64,000 nt of DNA from assembly GCF_030867095.1 (NCBI RefSeq), contig NC_081835.1, positions 47,723,892 to 47,787,891 of the forward strand, given 5' to 3'. The DNA is from Alligator mississippiensis. Its lineage: Eukaryota; Chordata; Crocodylia; Alligatoridae. Below, one piece after another: positions 16,760 to 28,700 of this stretch (the stretch's first letter is position 1; each line of letters starts with the position of its first letter). The position numbers were made by a program, and so were the translations under genes. Under the pieces are notes generated by a model. It worked only from the letters and a program-made list of their open reading frames with translations. It ran no database searches and was not told where the DNA came from.

Positions 16760-19700
16760 GTAAGGAAATTAAGGAGAAGGAGAACACACAGAGATGAGGA
16801 AACTGAACCAAGACACCGAGTGCTTGTGCCTGGTGACATCTGCCCCACGGTGGCTCTGCTGGGGCTTTGCTCCCTAAGGAACCTGTCCCCTGGATGACGG
16901 CTCCTTGGCCTGCTCATACAATACCTGATTAACCATTCACTTCTGGGGGCATATCCCTGTCCACCCCTGTGCCCACAAACACTGGGCAAGTTCAAGTTAG
17001 TGGAACGTGCCCAGTGGCAGGCAGAATGGCTGTTCACCTGTGAAGGGTAGCACCTTGCTGCCCAGCCAAGGAGTTGCTTCCTGTAGAGACGGGAGCTGCC
17101 TTGTCTGGTCTATTATTTTGCTATGGAGTCTCTCCAGGCAGCCGCTGAGGTCTCCACAAACAGTGGCCTTGGCTTGTTGATCTATTGTTAGACACTGCTG
17201 GGAGGCAGTGCCCCAGGCCTTGTGTTCCCTGACAGTCCAGTCTCTCATCCGTATTGTGATATGTGTGTGTGCAGGGGGCTGCTGGCTACATAGTGGAACC
17301 TCTCTCTCTCTGTCTTCCTCTTCTGGCAGTTTGGGGGCTGTGCCCACCTGGCTGGGTGGTGTACAAGAGTGCCCTCTGCCTCTTCATCCCAGACAAGAGC
17401 TCTGCCATGGCCTGGAGCAAGGCTAGGGCGTTCTGCCATGAGAAAAAGGCAGACCTCATTGTAATCAAGGATTACAACAAGCAGGTACAGTTACATTGAG
17501 AGCTTTTGGGGGTGGATGTGGGGGTGGAGGGAAGACTGGGTGAGCCAGAGGGCAGGCAGGGCTCAGGTCAGGGCTCAGATTAACTACTAATATTGGGGAC
17601 AGGCCTTCTATTATCTAGGAGGCCACAGCACAGTGACCCATACAGCCCAACCTAGATATAGGGGACAGTTGTATTGTTGCCCTGTTCATGCTACCTGTCC
17701 CCGATCCCTTCCTCTCCCCTCTCCCACCACAGAGATGGGGCTGATGAATAACACCTGTAGGAATTGTCTGCCTTTCTTGCTTTGCTTCCCTTGCCTGTGC
17801 TGGCACAGATTTTCCTGATGGAGCTCACGGACCGCACAGGGGGGCCTGGATCTCAGTACTGGATTGGGCTGGCTCAGCTGGAGGGGCAAGCTGAGCTCAC
17901 CTGGGTGGATGGCACACCAGCTGCAGAGAGCTGGTACAGGTAAGAAAAGAAGAAGCCTGCACAGTGGGTTCCCAAGCAGAGGAAATTTAGCAGGGCAGTC
18001 AGCTGGTCTCTCGTTGCTGATATGATTGAAGAAGTTTTTGCTACTTGGTTTAATAGCCTCTGCAAGGTCTTGAGTTTGAAATTCTTACTTACCTGTATGG
18101 CTCCTGACCTCCAAGACATAGCTTTTTTTCTCTGTTCCTGGTAGGCATCTCATTCCTGCTTAATCATGATAGCCTTTCCAAGGTGGTTATTCCTCCTGTT
18201 ATGTGTGGGGCCTTTGCTTGGTATGTGGTTTTCAGAGACTACACATTAAAGTTGTGTGCATGTTCTTTTGCTGGAGAGCCCTTGGCTGTCTGATCTGTTT
18301 CTCTTGCTACTTTTCTGGGGTGAACAGGGGCAGGAAACTCAACTCTTGGTTTGTTTGCCTCTGTGGTCCTACGTTTCTCTGCTTCCAGGAACTGGTTGAG
18401 AGGCCACCCTAAAGACAAGACCTGTGTGCAGCTTGTGGGTTTCTATACCAACCAGTGGAGAGACTGGGACTGCAACAGGACCAACTCCTTTATCTGTGAA
18501 ATGCCAGCTGCAGGTACAGAGAGCTCCCTACAGAGATGGGCTGTTAGGAATCAGGGAAGCAGGCAGACTGATTAGCCTTTAGCTGGCCCTGATCATCTGG
18601 GTGAGCCCATCTCACCCTCCTCAAGAGGAAGCTGGACAGATATTTGGCTGGGGTGATATGACCCTGGCACCCATTCCTGCCCGGGACAGGGTGTCGAACC
18701 TGATGATCTATTTAGGTCCCCTCCAACCCTAAGCACTATGATACTATGATCTGCTGGTTGCCTATCTCCAGCTGGCCCCAGTGGCTAGCATGGGTGTGGC
18801 TGCCTGGATATAAGCAGTCATCCTCCCAGCATTTGGCTACTCAATACTCCACACATCCTCCTCTGTGCAACTCCTGCCTGAATCCTTGCTTAACTCCTGT
18901 TTGAATCCTGACTTTGGATTCCTCAACCTATGACCTTTCAGTACAGAGCCCCTGCTGCCCACATTTTGGTTGTGCCCGTAACAGGGGCTTGGCCAAGCAG
19001 ATAAACAGCTTCAAGGGAATGTCCCACGACCAGACAGACTGACAAAGGACTTTGGGGAGCCTGTGTCTTTGGAGTTATATATCTAGATGAAAGGTTAAAG
19101 GATGTGGCTTTGGCAACTGAACAGCTCCCTTGGGTGAGGCACAGAGAATGAGCAAAACTGGCAAACTCCCTTTCCCATGAGTACAGAGAGCTGTGAGGAA
19201 CCCTCCATATACTCAATGGTATGGATGCAGACTCAGTTTCATGGGGCCCTGGCCAGAACCATAGGGTAAATAGGGTCTGATGGTGCCAGAGATGCTTTAG
19301 TTAGCATCTGACCTCTTTTCCCCTAGCCTCTGCTGGCTCTGTGAAGTCTCTGCTCTTCCGCTCCGGTTGCTACACCTTCCATTTCCCCGCCCTCTGGGAA
19401 ATGAGGCCTTGGCCACAAGCTTTGGCTTTTTGTCAGAAGTCTGGGGGAAGCTTGGTGATCATCCAGGATGAAGAAGAGAATGCCTTCCTCGCAGGTAATG
19501 GCCCTGGGGGGAGGGGTGTGTGTGCAGGGGTAGACCTACTGCACCATGAACAGGGAGATTCAAGACTGCCAGTGGGAGGAAGGCTTAGGCTTACAGTAGC
19601 ACTCTCAACAGACAGACGGAGCATAGAGGTTACAGGTAATGGAGAGCTGCGGGACTAGAAAAGCTAATGGCTGGGGCAGGATCCTGTCCTGACTCTGGCC

Positions 19701-22700
19701 CAGTGCCTCAGAGCAAGGCAACTACCCAAGACAACTAGCTCTGGAGGGTTCCTCCCTGCCACAGCTAGTGATGATGCTATGTCTTGTGTCTTCTAGATGC
19801 CTTCTCTACAGAGGGCTGGTACATGTGGATTGGGCTGCAGTTCAGTACTGCCTGGCAATGGAGCAACACTTCCTCCTCTGCCTACTTCAGGTGGCATCAC
19901 AGTATGTATCGCCCCTGCTGGCTTGACAGGTGCTCTGTCAGATCTGCTGGCTCAGTTCCTCTGCCCATGAATCCCCATCCTAAGATGCAACCCCTTACTC
20001 TCCAGTTCTAGGATGCTCCTGAATCTCTGGGATGTGGTATCTTAATCAGGGCTTGCAGCCCACTGCTCTTCCAAAGCAGAGGTCCCCCCCAACAGCTCAG
20101 CACTAGTCTGGGGACATGAGCACTGCACCCTTAGAGACCAGGACAAGCTTCCCACGGTCCCAGCACAGCTCACTATGTCTTCTGCTTCATGACTCTTGCC
20201 AGTGTTGTTACTTTGATGCTTTTTAATCTTGGCTGAGGCTGGACCAGAGAAGAAACCCCAAAACACATAGACAATGGAGTTTCCTCTCTTATCATGCAGC
20301 AGCTGTCTCTAATTTGTCTGGTCAGTGTGCAGTGATGGTTCTCAGCCCTTCTGACCATCTTCGACACGGGAGGTGGGAAACCAGACGCTGTGTTGCACAT
20401 GCCTTCACCGAAGCCATGGGCTTCTTCTGCAAATACAGCCAGGGTAAGTCAGCTGCAGGCTGAGCTGCTGAAGGCAGCTGAGTACACAAGGAGGAGACAG
20501 AGGAGGGGGTGGAAGGCAGCATGGCTATTGCCCGGCGGCCCTGGCTGCACTGAGGCATCATACCCCAGATGTGCTTGGGGCCCCTTGCACATCTGCCTGC
20601 TTGTGGTCAGGATTCCATTAGCTATCAGCCCATGGAGAAGGTAGGTGTCTTCTGGACAAGTAAGATTCATTTAGCTTGTCTGCTGTAGGGCTGGCTGAGA
20701 GAGGCATTTCTCTGCACGCTGATGGTTCCTGTCTGGCCCAGGTCAGCAGTGACACTGCAGTGCAACTCTTGTCTGAAGGGAATTAGCTAGACGCTATAAA
20801 ATGAGATGGCAGATGCATACCCCAAGAGGCCATATGCCTCACCTCACTGCTTCTTCAGTCAGGAGCAGCCCCTTCAGCGAGGGTGATGCCTCAGCTCCCA
20901 CTTCACCCTGTGAGTGAGGGGTTTCTGGGGGGCTCCTGGGCCAGGGGTCTGCACTGCAGCTCTCTGTGGTCTTGCTGCCTTGGGGCAAGTAAAGGTCTCA
21001 GGCTCCAAGTCACCAGAACCTGCCTACAGTCCAGCACACCATCACTCTTTGGAAAAACACTCCCATACAATGGCTGAGCTGTCCCCTGTCCTGTATTTGC
21101 TAGTGAAGTCTTGTGACTGTAAACTCCACACAGAGCCAAGTTCCTGCTTGGCCCCATTGGAGGCTCAGCACAGAGGAAGGTTATTGCACTGGAAACAAAA
21201 CCTTTTGCTAACTCTCAGTATCTTTCCTTGGCAGATTTCTGTGAACCACCAGCTCCCATGGAGTTCCCTCTCCCTGGTGGGATGGGCCCATATGCCACAG
21301 TTGACATTGTGTTCTCCTTGTCCCACTATTTCTCATGTGCAGTGGTGCTGACGAAGACCTCCAACAAGGCAGCTCTCTTGCAGCTGAGGCTGGCCTCCAA
21401 TACCACACATGTATATGGCAGTGTTTCTGCTGAATTCACAGGCTCCTTGGTGGAGAAAGACTTAGTGCCTGTTCCCTTTTCCACTGGTCTCAATAGCTGG
21501 GGATTCATCACCTTTCCGGCTGGCATGGTCGGTTTCTTCAACTATCAGGAGCATTTCCGAATCTTCAGTAACCAGGACGTCTCGTTTGCCAGTCTGGGCT
21601 CCTTGCAGATATCTGGGGTGGCTGTGGCTAACGTGTGCCTAGGTAGAATGCACAAGCTGCGGTGTGCCAGGAATGGAAATCAGAAGAATGGCCTGGCTCC
21701 CTTCTGGCCCAGGCCAGGAGCGTCTAAAATCTGTTCCAACCCTGGGGCTGTTTAATGTCAAGTCACAGTATCTGTCCATTTCCCAGTGTCAGGTGCTAAC
21801 CACATCAGCTTACCGCTGCAGCTGGCACTAATTGGTTGCTGGGCTGATGATCCCAGCACAAGGCAGGGCGGGCTTCTAAGACTACCTATTCTGCTCTCCT
21901 TTTGTGGGGTCTCTCCCAGGCAGGCTGGGCAAAGCGTGTACTACCATTGCCCATGCTGCATCTGTCCGTGATGGGTTGGGGTGGGGAGGGGAGATGAGGC
22001 TGCAGTCTGTAGAGCAATGGCATGTGGCATTGATCACCCTGCAGCTCTGCGGATGTTGTCTCAAGCTGGCACAGGTGTCCCCAGAGAGTAGGTAGGATCC
22101 CATGACTCAGCTAACCGCAGGCCATAAAAGCAGGAGTACCTCACATCCAACTAGGAAGGAGGGCAGGGTGTTCCCTAGAAGGGTATGAGGTAGCAGCCCA
22201 GGACTGCTCCATCCAAATTCAACCCCCAGATCTGAACAGCCCAGGTCTAGTTTGGAGCTTGGGCCCATACCTGAGTTTTTCTGGGAGGGGAGGAGGGAGC
22301 CTTGGAATAGATGGACCTGAGTGCTGTGCTCTGGAGAGCTTTTGGGCTTTTGCTGCATGAGGAAAGCCAGGGCTGGTTTAATGACTCCTCTCCTTGTACC
22401 CTCACCAGAGTATCAGGCCTCTTCTGCCATGCATCTCTCTGGCAACACCTCTGCTCTGAGGAGCATGGTGCAGCTGAAGAATGCAATCCCACACTTCCTG
22501 AGCAGCTTTTCCCTCAGTTTGTGGATGCGAAGCAACTTCAGTGCCTTCAACAAGATGTGTCTGCTCAGCTATGCAGTGAGGCAAAGGCCAGCTGAGCTCG
22601 CGCTCTTCCTCCTGTCTCCAGCAGGCCTAGAAGTTTGGCTGAAAGGGTGAGCACACTCCCTCCTCTCCAGCCAGCACTTCCCTGATTGGCAGTGGGTAGG

Positions 22701-25700
22701 TACAGGGTATGCCTATTGCCTGCTGTAGGATGGGACACTTCAGGCTGCAAGGCTTTCCAGGTTGGAGCGGCCTCTTGCATGCAAACTGACTGGGCCTTCT
22801 GATTTGTAGAGTGTTTGGCTTCAACAAATGATTTTTAATGTAACTGCCATTGGAAAAGAAACTGCGACATTGTCCTACCTCATGCCACACACAGGGCAGA
22901 GGTCTTTCTGGACACCCTTGAAGCAAGTAACTCTCTCTAACTAATAATGGAGCTGCCTCTCTTGCCTGGGATCTTTGGAAAGCTAAGAATTCCTTTCCTC
23001 TTACCCTTAGCTCTGCTGGCCATAGGCTTTCTAGTAAGACAATGCTGATACTTCTGGGCACATTTCCTCCTTCAACAAGCATGGCCAGGGAGTATCAGAG
23101 TTACTATGTGCTGACTTGAGGAAGCTGAGCTACAGGGCCATTAGTAAGAGGCTGGGACCAGGAAAATGTGGCCAGTTGGGGTTTGGTGTATTAGACTGTG
23201 GTGGTGAATTGCTTCCTTATTCTTTGTTTGCCCTTCTCTTCAGGGCTGTGATGCTCAGGGGCACTACCGGGTTTGTGCTGGATGGGGCATGGCACCACAT
23301 TGCCATTTCTGTCTCCAATAGCCCTTCCACCAGCCCCTACATGGTCTTCATTGATGGAGAGCCCTGGGACCCTGACTTGGCAGACAGTGCCTGGTTCCTG
23401 AAGAAGGGCATCTCTGTGGGAGGGGCATTGAATCTTGGATGGCTGGAAAGCATGGGAGAAGGTGAGTCGGAGAGCCTTGGGGGCTTATGTGCCAAATGAG
23501 TATCATTGCTGTATGGCAGCTGATATCTGTATGTAGGTATGTACAGTTCAGCAGAGCTTTAGCTGTCAGGGCATGCACACTGCCAGTTGCTCCTGATCAT
23601 GATCCTACCAGGTCCAGGCCACCTCTTTCTGCACCAAAAAACATTAGAAAGTGTGTTGCATTTTTGAAAAGCCTGATTCTTCACCCTATTTTGGCCTTGG
23701 GATGGCAATGTTTGGCAGCCTGTTTTGTGTTGGGGTGAGGGATACAGCCCCAGTGTGTTGGGCAGTCTGCTGGAGGGTGTGTGTTGTTACATTTTTCTTG
23801 AGATGAGGGTTATAGACATGATAACATTTAGTGTTGTGTTTGTTGGAGGGAGAGTGTGTGGGGCATTATGCTGGAGTGTATGCAGTGTTGTGTTGTGCTG
23901 GAGTTTGAACCACATTGTGTTTGTGTTGAAGGGGTTACAGCCCTGGTGTGTGGGGATTAGTGTAGGACTGTGTGCAATGTTGTTTGTGCTGTGGGGGTAC
24001 AGCTACTGTGTGTGTAGTATTGTGGTGAATGAACAGACATTAATCTATGCAGACAGCCCCTGATAGGTACCAATGGTGCTGGATAAAAAAGCATGCACAG
24101 CCCTGGTACAAGAGCTGTGGAGCAGTTTGAGGCAAAGCTCCCTTCCCCATTTCCCTCTTTTCCATTTCTCAGAGTGTGATCCCTCCCCTGGCTCTGAGGA
24201 ACCTGGATATGTCTGTCCAGTCTCATCAGTGCTGCTGTCAGAACTGCCTCGTGTTCCCAGGGGCTGAGCACTGCCCAGAGCAGCCCATGTATCTAGTGGC
24301 CTGTGACTAAGGCAGAATGCCCAGGAGCCCCTCCCCTCTTGGAGGCAGCCCTCTGTCCACTGGTTGGCTTTTGTGCCCCTGAGATCTGTTCTGTGACATT
24401 AAATCTTGCAGGGGACCTCACACGGAGCAACCCGTACGAAGGAGATCTGAGTGAGGTGAACCTGTGGGACAGAGCCCTCTCCACGCTCTCTGTAAAGCAG
24501 TTGGCAGCTTTGAAGGACAAGTGGAAGTTTCCTGGGAATGTGGTGAGCTGGAGTCAGTTGGCTGGTGAGGCCTCTGGAGCCCTGGAGCTCATCCCAGCAG
24601 CCCACACCTCAGGTGAGAAGAGAGATGGCTGGCAAGGCCTCAGCACATTAGTGCAGCTTCCTCCAAAGTCCTGGAAGCTGCAGCTGTAGCTCAGAGCAGA
24701 GACTCCACAAAGATCTGCATCAGGCATGGCCTGGGCTATAGTTACCCTGGTGTATTCTGGCAGCATGGACCAAGAAACATGCTTCTTGGGGGCTCTGTGC
24801 TTGGTCTTTTTTTGCTCAGTGGATGGTCTTAGCCATGGCTTACACCAGCCCTGCCTTTCCCATATGGGTGAGTCACTGCTTGTGCCCCTCAGGGATACAC
24901 TGTAAGTCAGAGGGTCCCCAGGGGGCTGTCTGGACTCAGAGTCCAGGATTTACTGATGGAGGTCAACCTGGCACTACATGGCTGATGGGCTCTTGCATCT
25001 GTCTATTCCAGCACTACTGCATAGCCCCACATTCCCTGTAGAAATGTTATCACCCATATGACTGATGTCAGGAGGGTCCTTCTGTGAGCAGGGCCTGAAT
25101 GTGGCACAGACTCATGGGTGCAGCAAGCCCTGATCCAGAGAGCTCATAGACACCAGGAGAAAGTCAGGGATTGCCCTGTGACAGACGGGAATAGAGTCAC
25201 ATGCCCAGCAGTCCTGAGGGAGCCTGGCAGAGCCTGGAATTCATTCCTGTCCTCTCAGCCACAATCCAGTGTCTTAGCTGACAGGCCAGCCTCACTTGTG
25301 CCTGCCATGAGTACCTGACACATGCTTTGCATCCAAGAAACAGCACTCCCTCTGCAATGCTAGCATAGCCCTGAGTCTGGGAGGAGCCAGCCCACAGGGC
25401 ATATTTCTGTGCCCACCAGGACAGAGTGCCTCGTGTTCCTGTCCTGTGCCAGGGCCTCACCGCTGCCTTCTTTATGTCCATAGCCACTGCCTTTGTGTGG
25501 TCTGGTGTGCTTCGGCTTGCAGGAAGCCTCTCGATCCTCTGTGCAAACCTTGCACGTGACCTGCTATACATAGCACCTGCCCTGGAGCACTGCCCCACAC
25601 ATGCCCTCTGGGGCCTTCAGCTGAATGGCCGACTCCGCAGTATTGCAGCTCCCTCCTCATGTTTGCTGGTGAGTGGGGTTGATATCCCACCCCTTATCCT

Positions 25701-28700
25701 GTCACATCCTGGAGAAGCACTTCAGGGAGGAGGGACTTTCACAGCTAAGTCATCAGTTCATTTCTAGATGAAGCTTTGGTGAAGCTTTTAAGAACAGGTT
25801 AGAGCTGTGGTTGGCAACCTGCTGCCCACAGAATTTAGATCCAGGCCACAGTGGCTGGAGAGATTGGTGGTATGTGGTAGTGACTGGGTCACAAGTGCCA
25901 GCCTTCTGTTTGGCTTAGGAAAGCACTTGTCTAGGATGGCATAGACAGGATGGATCCTGCCATGAGCAAAGGTCTGAACTAGATGTGACTTCTTGAGGTC
26001 CCTCCCAGCCCTTCTTTTCTATGATTCTTTGCCTGTCCCAGGCAGCTCTTCATTCTGGTCCTGGCGACCAGAGCCAGTCGTAGGGAAAATGATGCCCTTG
26101 GCAAACTTGTATTTTGGTGTACCACCCCCCCCTTCCCCTCTCCGCCCCAGTCACTGGCACTGTGTGAGGGGGGGGAATGTGAGTGGGAGGAGGGGTGGGT
26201 GGGTGGTGTGGAGATATATGGGGGGGGGTGTGCATGCATGAGGAGCGCATGTTCCCTAGTGGCTGCAGGTAACAGGGGACCCCACAGGCCATTATGGGCA
26301 GTGCATGTCCGCTCACCTGAGATGCTGGCAAGGTGCTGGGTGGCAGGGCCATGGGCTGGAAGGGGGTCAGTATAGGGCAGCAGGAAGGGCAGGTGGGCTG
26401 GCAGGGCTGCCTGCACAGGAAGCTCAGTCCCAGCAGCAGGGTGCCGCTACCTTCACTCTCACCCTTGGCAGTGGTGACAGTGACTGGTGGGTGGCAGGGG
26501 GTACAACTTAGCCTCCAGCCCCAGCAGGTTCCTGATGGTGAAGCCCTTGGTGTGCAAGCCAGGGCCACCCAGCTGCATTGCCTTCTCGCTGGGCACCACC
26601 ACCTTGCCCTTGACCCAGCTCTGAGCACCCTCCTCCTGTCCTATCATGCTGCCTGGCAGCACCCGCTACCATCACTGCCCAGGGACTTTTTAACCTGGTG
26701 CTCCAGCTGGTCAGCTGGCTTCAATCAGTTCCGGGTACAGCCAGGGTGGGGGGAGTGAACCCAGTGCCTGGCCCCTGGGATAGTTGTCACCAAAGTCACC
26801 CCACAGGTCCTGTCTGGCATGAGCGATGGGGCAGGGCAGGGCAGGGCATGTATGTCTGTGTTTGTGTGGTGTCCCCCTGACCATGGTGTCCTGGGTAGTC
26901 GCCCACACTGCCCACCCCTAAGGCTGGCTCTGCTGGCAACCACAGATCCCTCCACAGCTAACAGGCAGGAAAACCTTGGCCCTGGGGGTAATGGGGACTG
27001 CATTGGTAGTCCAGCTCCAGGCAGCAGGACTTGCCTCAGCCCAGGGTCAAGGGCAGCCCAGGGCAGAGGCTTGCAGGCTGTCCTTGTGGATCCAGCACCG
27101 CCCTCATGAGGCCTCTCCCCTCCTAGTAACTTCCCAGGCAGCTCAAATACAATGATGACCTCTCCCAGGTATTGGAGATGGTGCTCTTTGCTCTGCTGCC
27201 AAGCTCTGCCCAGCAGGGCCAGTCTGCCTGTGGGAGTGACTGTGTGTTTCTCCTGCAGGTGGGGCTGGATGGGGTGTCTGTCGGGTGCAACTCAGACTGC
27301 TCCTTTCACAAGAGGAGCTCCTTCCGCCTGCTGCCAGACCAGCGCATCCAGAACCTATACTCTGGCTTCTGCTTCTTCCAGAGCACCAGGATCATGGGGC
27401 TCTCCCTGCGGAAGTGCTCTGCCCATGCCCTGCACTTTGCCCTGGATGAAGGTGACACAGGCCCCGCATCCCATTGCCCTCCCCTGCAGCCTTTCCCTTC
27501 ACAGTGCCACAGCACTTCGTATGGATGGCTCTGTTCCCAGTGTGTAACTCGGAGGGGCCCAGGCATGCTGTTGCTGGGGACAAGGCAGAGTGTAAGCAGC
27601 AGGGAGACCTCCACTGGATGGTCTCATCCTGGCTCCCACCTACCCTGCCCTTCCCATATGGCTAAGCCCTTGTATCCTGGCTAGACCCTGGCTGTATGTG
27701 ACCTGTAAACAAGCCCTTGAGCTGTGGGGGGAGGGAAACAGCCCCAGGGGTGGCTCTGATGGGCCAGGATTGAGCTCAGCACCTGCTGGGCTGTTGGAGT
27801 CCCAGGAAGAGCCAGATGGAAGTCAACTGGCTCTGCCTGAGCCTAGGGCAGCCTTAGCACTGGGTGGCTTCCCTCCTGCTAATGGTCCTTAGGATGTAGG
27901 GCAGAGATGGGGGTAAGAGTAGCCAGCAGTGACCACTTCTGGTTGCCTGCCCCAGTCCGAGAGCCCATTAAGAAACCTGAGATCTGCTGTAGCTTCCACC
28001 AGTTGGCTACAGTTCCCGAGAGACCCAGAATGCAATGTGTTCCCACCCGTTCCCCTCCCTCTACGCCCCACAACATGCCCACTTCCCCAGAACTTGTACA
28101 CAGTATTCTTGGCAGGGATTTCTACACCCTTTGTGCCATCTGAGCAGTGTAAGGGAGGTGGAACCTGGAAGAAAATCTGCCCTGGAGCCTTGATTGGGCT
28201 TCTTGGTCTGTTTAGCATTAAATGTCCAGCCTTGGGCTGGGTGGGCCAGACTCTGCCTTTTCTTAGTGTTCATGTGGCCAGTGGTCTGCACACACTAGTG
28301 AGTGGTTCTGGCTGAACAATGGTGTTGCAATGCACAGCACTCAGGTTTGACTTGGTGGCTTTGTCTTATGTTCCCCCTTAGACGTGCATTGTCCCAGAGC
28401 ACAGGACTGGAAAGCCTGGAAAAATAAGTGCTTTCTTGTGGTGTCAGGCACTGCCCTGGAATGGCATCAGGCTCTGAATTACTGCCAGAGGTTCCCAAGT
28501 GGGAGCCTCCTCACTCTTGATGGCCTGGAAGATTTGGTGAGTCCGTGATGCCCAGCGACTGCCCCCTAGGGCTGGCCAGGCTAGAGTCTGTGTTTCTGAG
28601 TAACTAATTAGCTGTTTGCCAGTTAACTAGAGCTGGGTAGCCTGGTTACAGCTACAGCTGGGTGGTCTGATGACTTAACCAAGGGCTCTACAACAGCTGA

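Noticed and set aside
20333-20443. Alternative start of CTLD2's third exon at the tgtgcag acceptor
   Set aside because: In the phase needed after exon 6 it reaches a stop within eight codons; the acceptor at 20270 keeps frame and adds the expected conserved CTLD residues.
26040-26760. GC-rich open frames in intron 12 (192 and 145 residues)
   Set aside because: They are proline/histidine-rich low-complexity translations with no motif, and lie between two phase-matched ricin-like exons.
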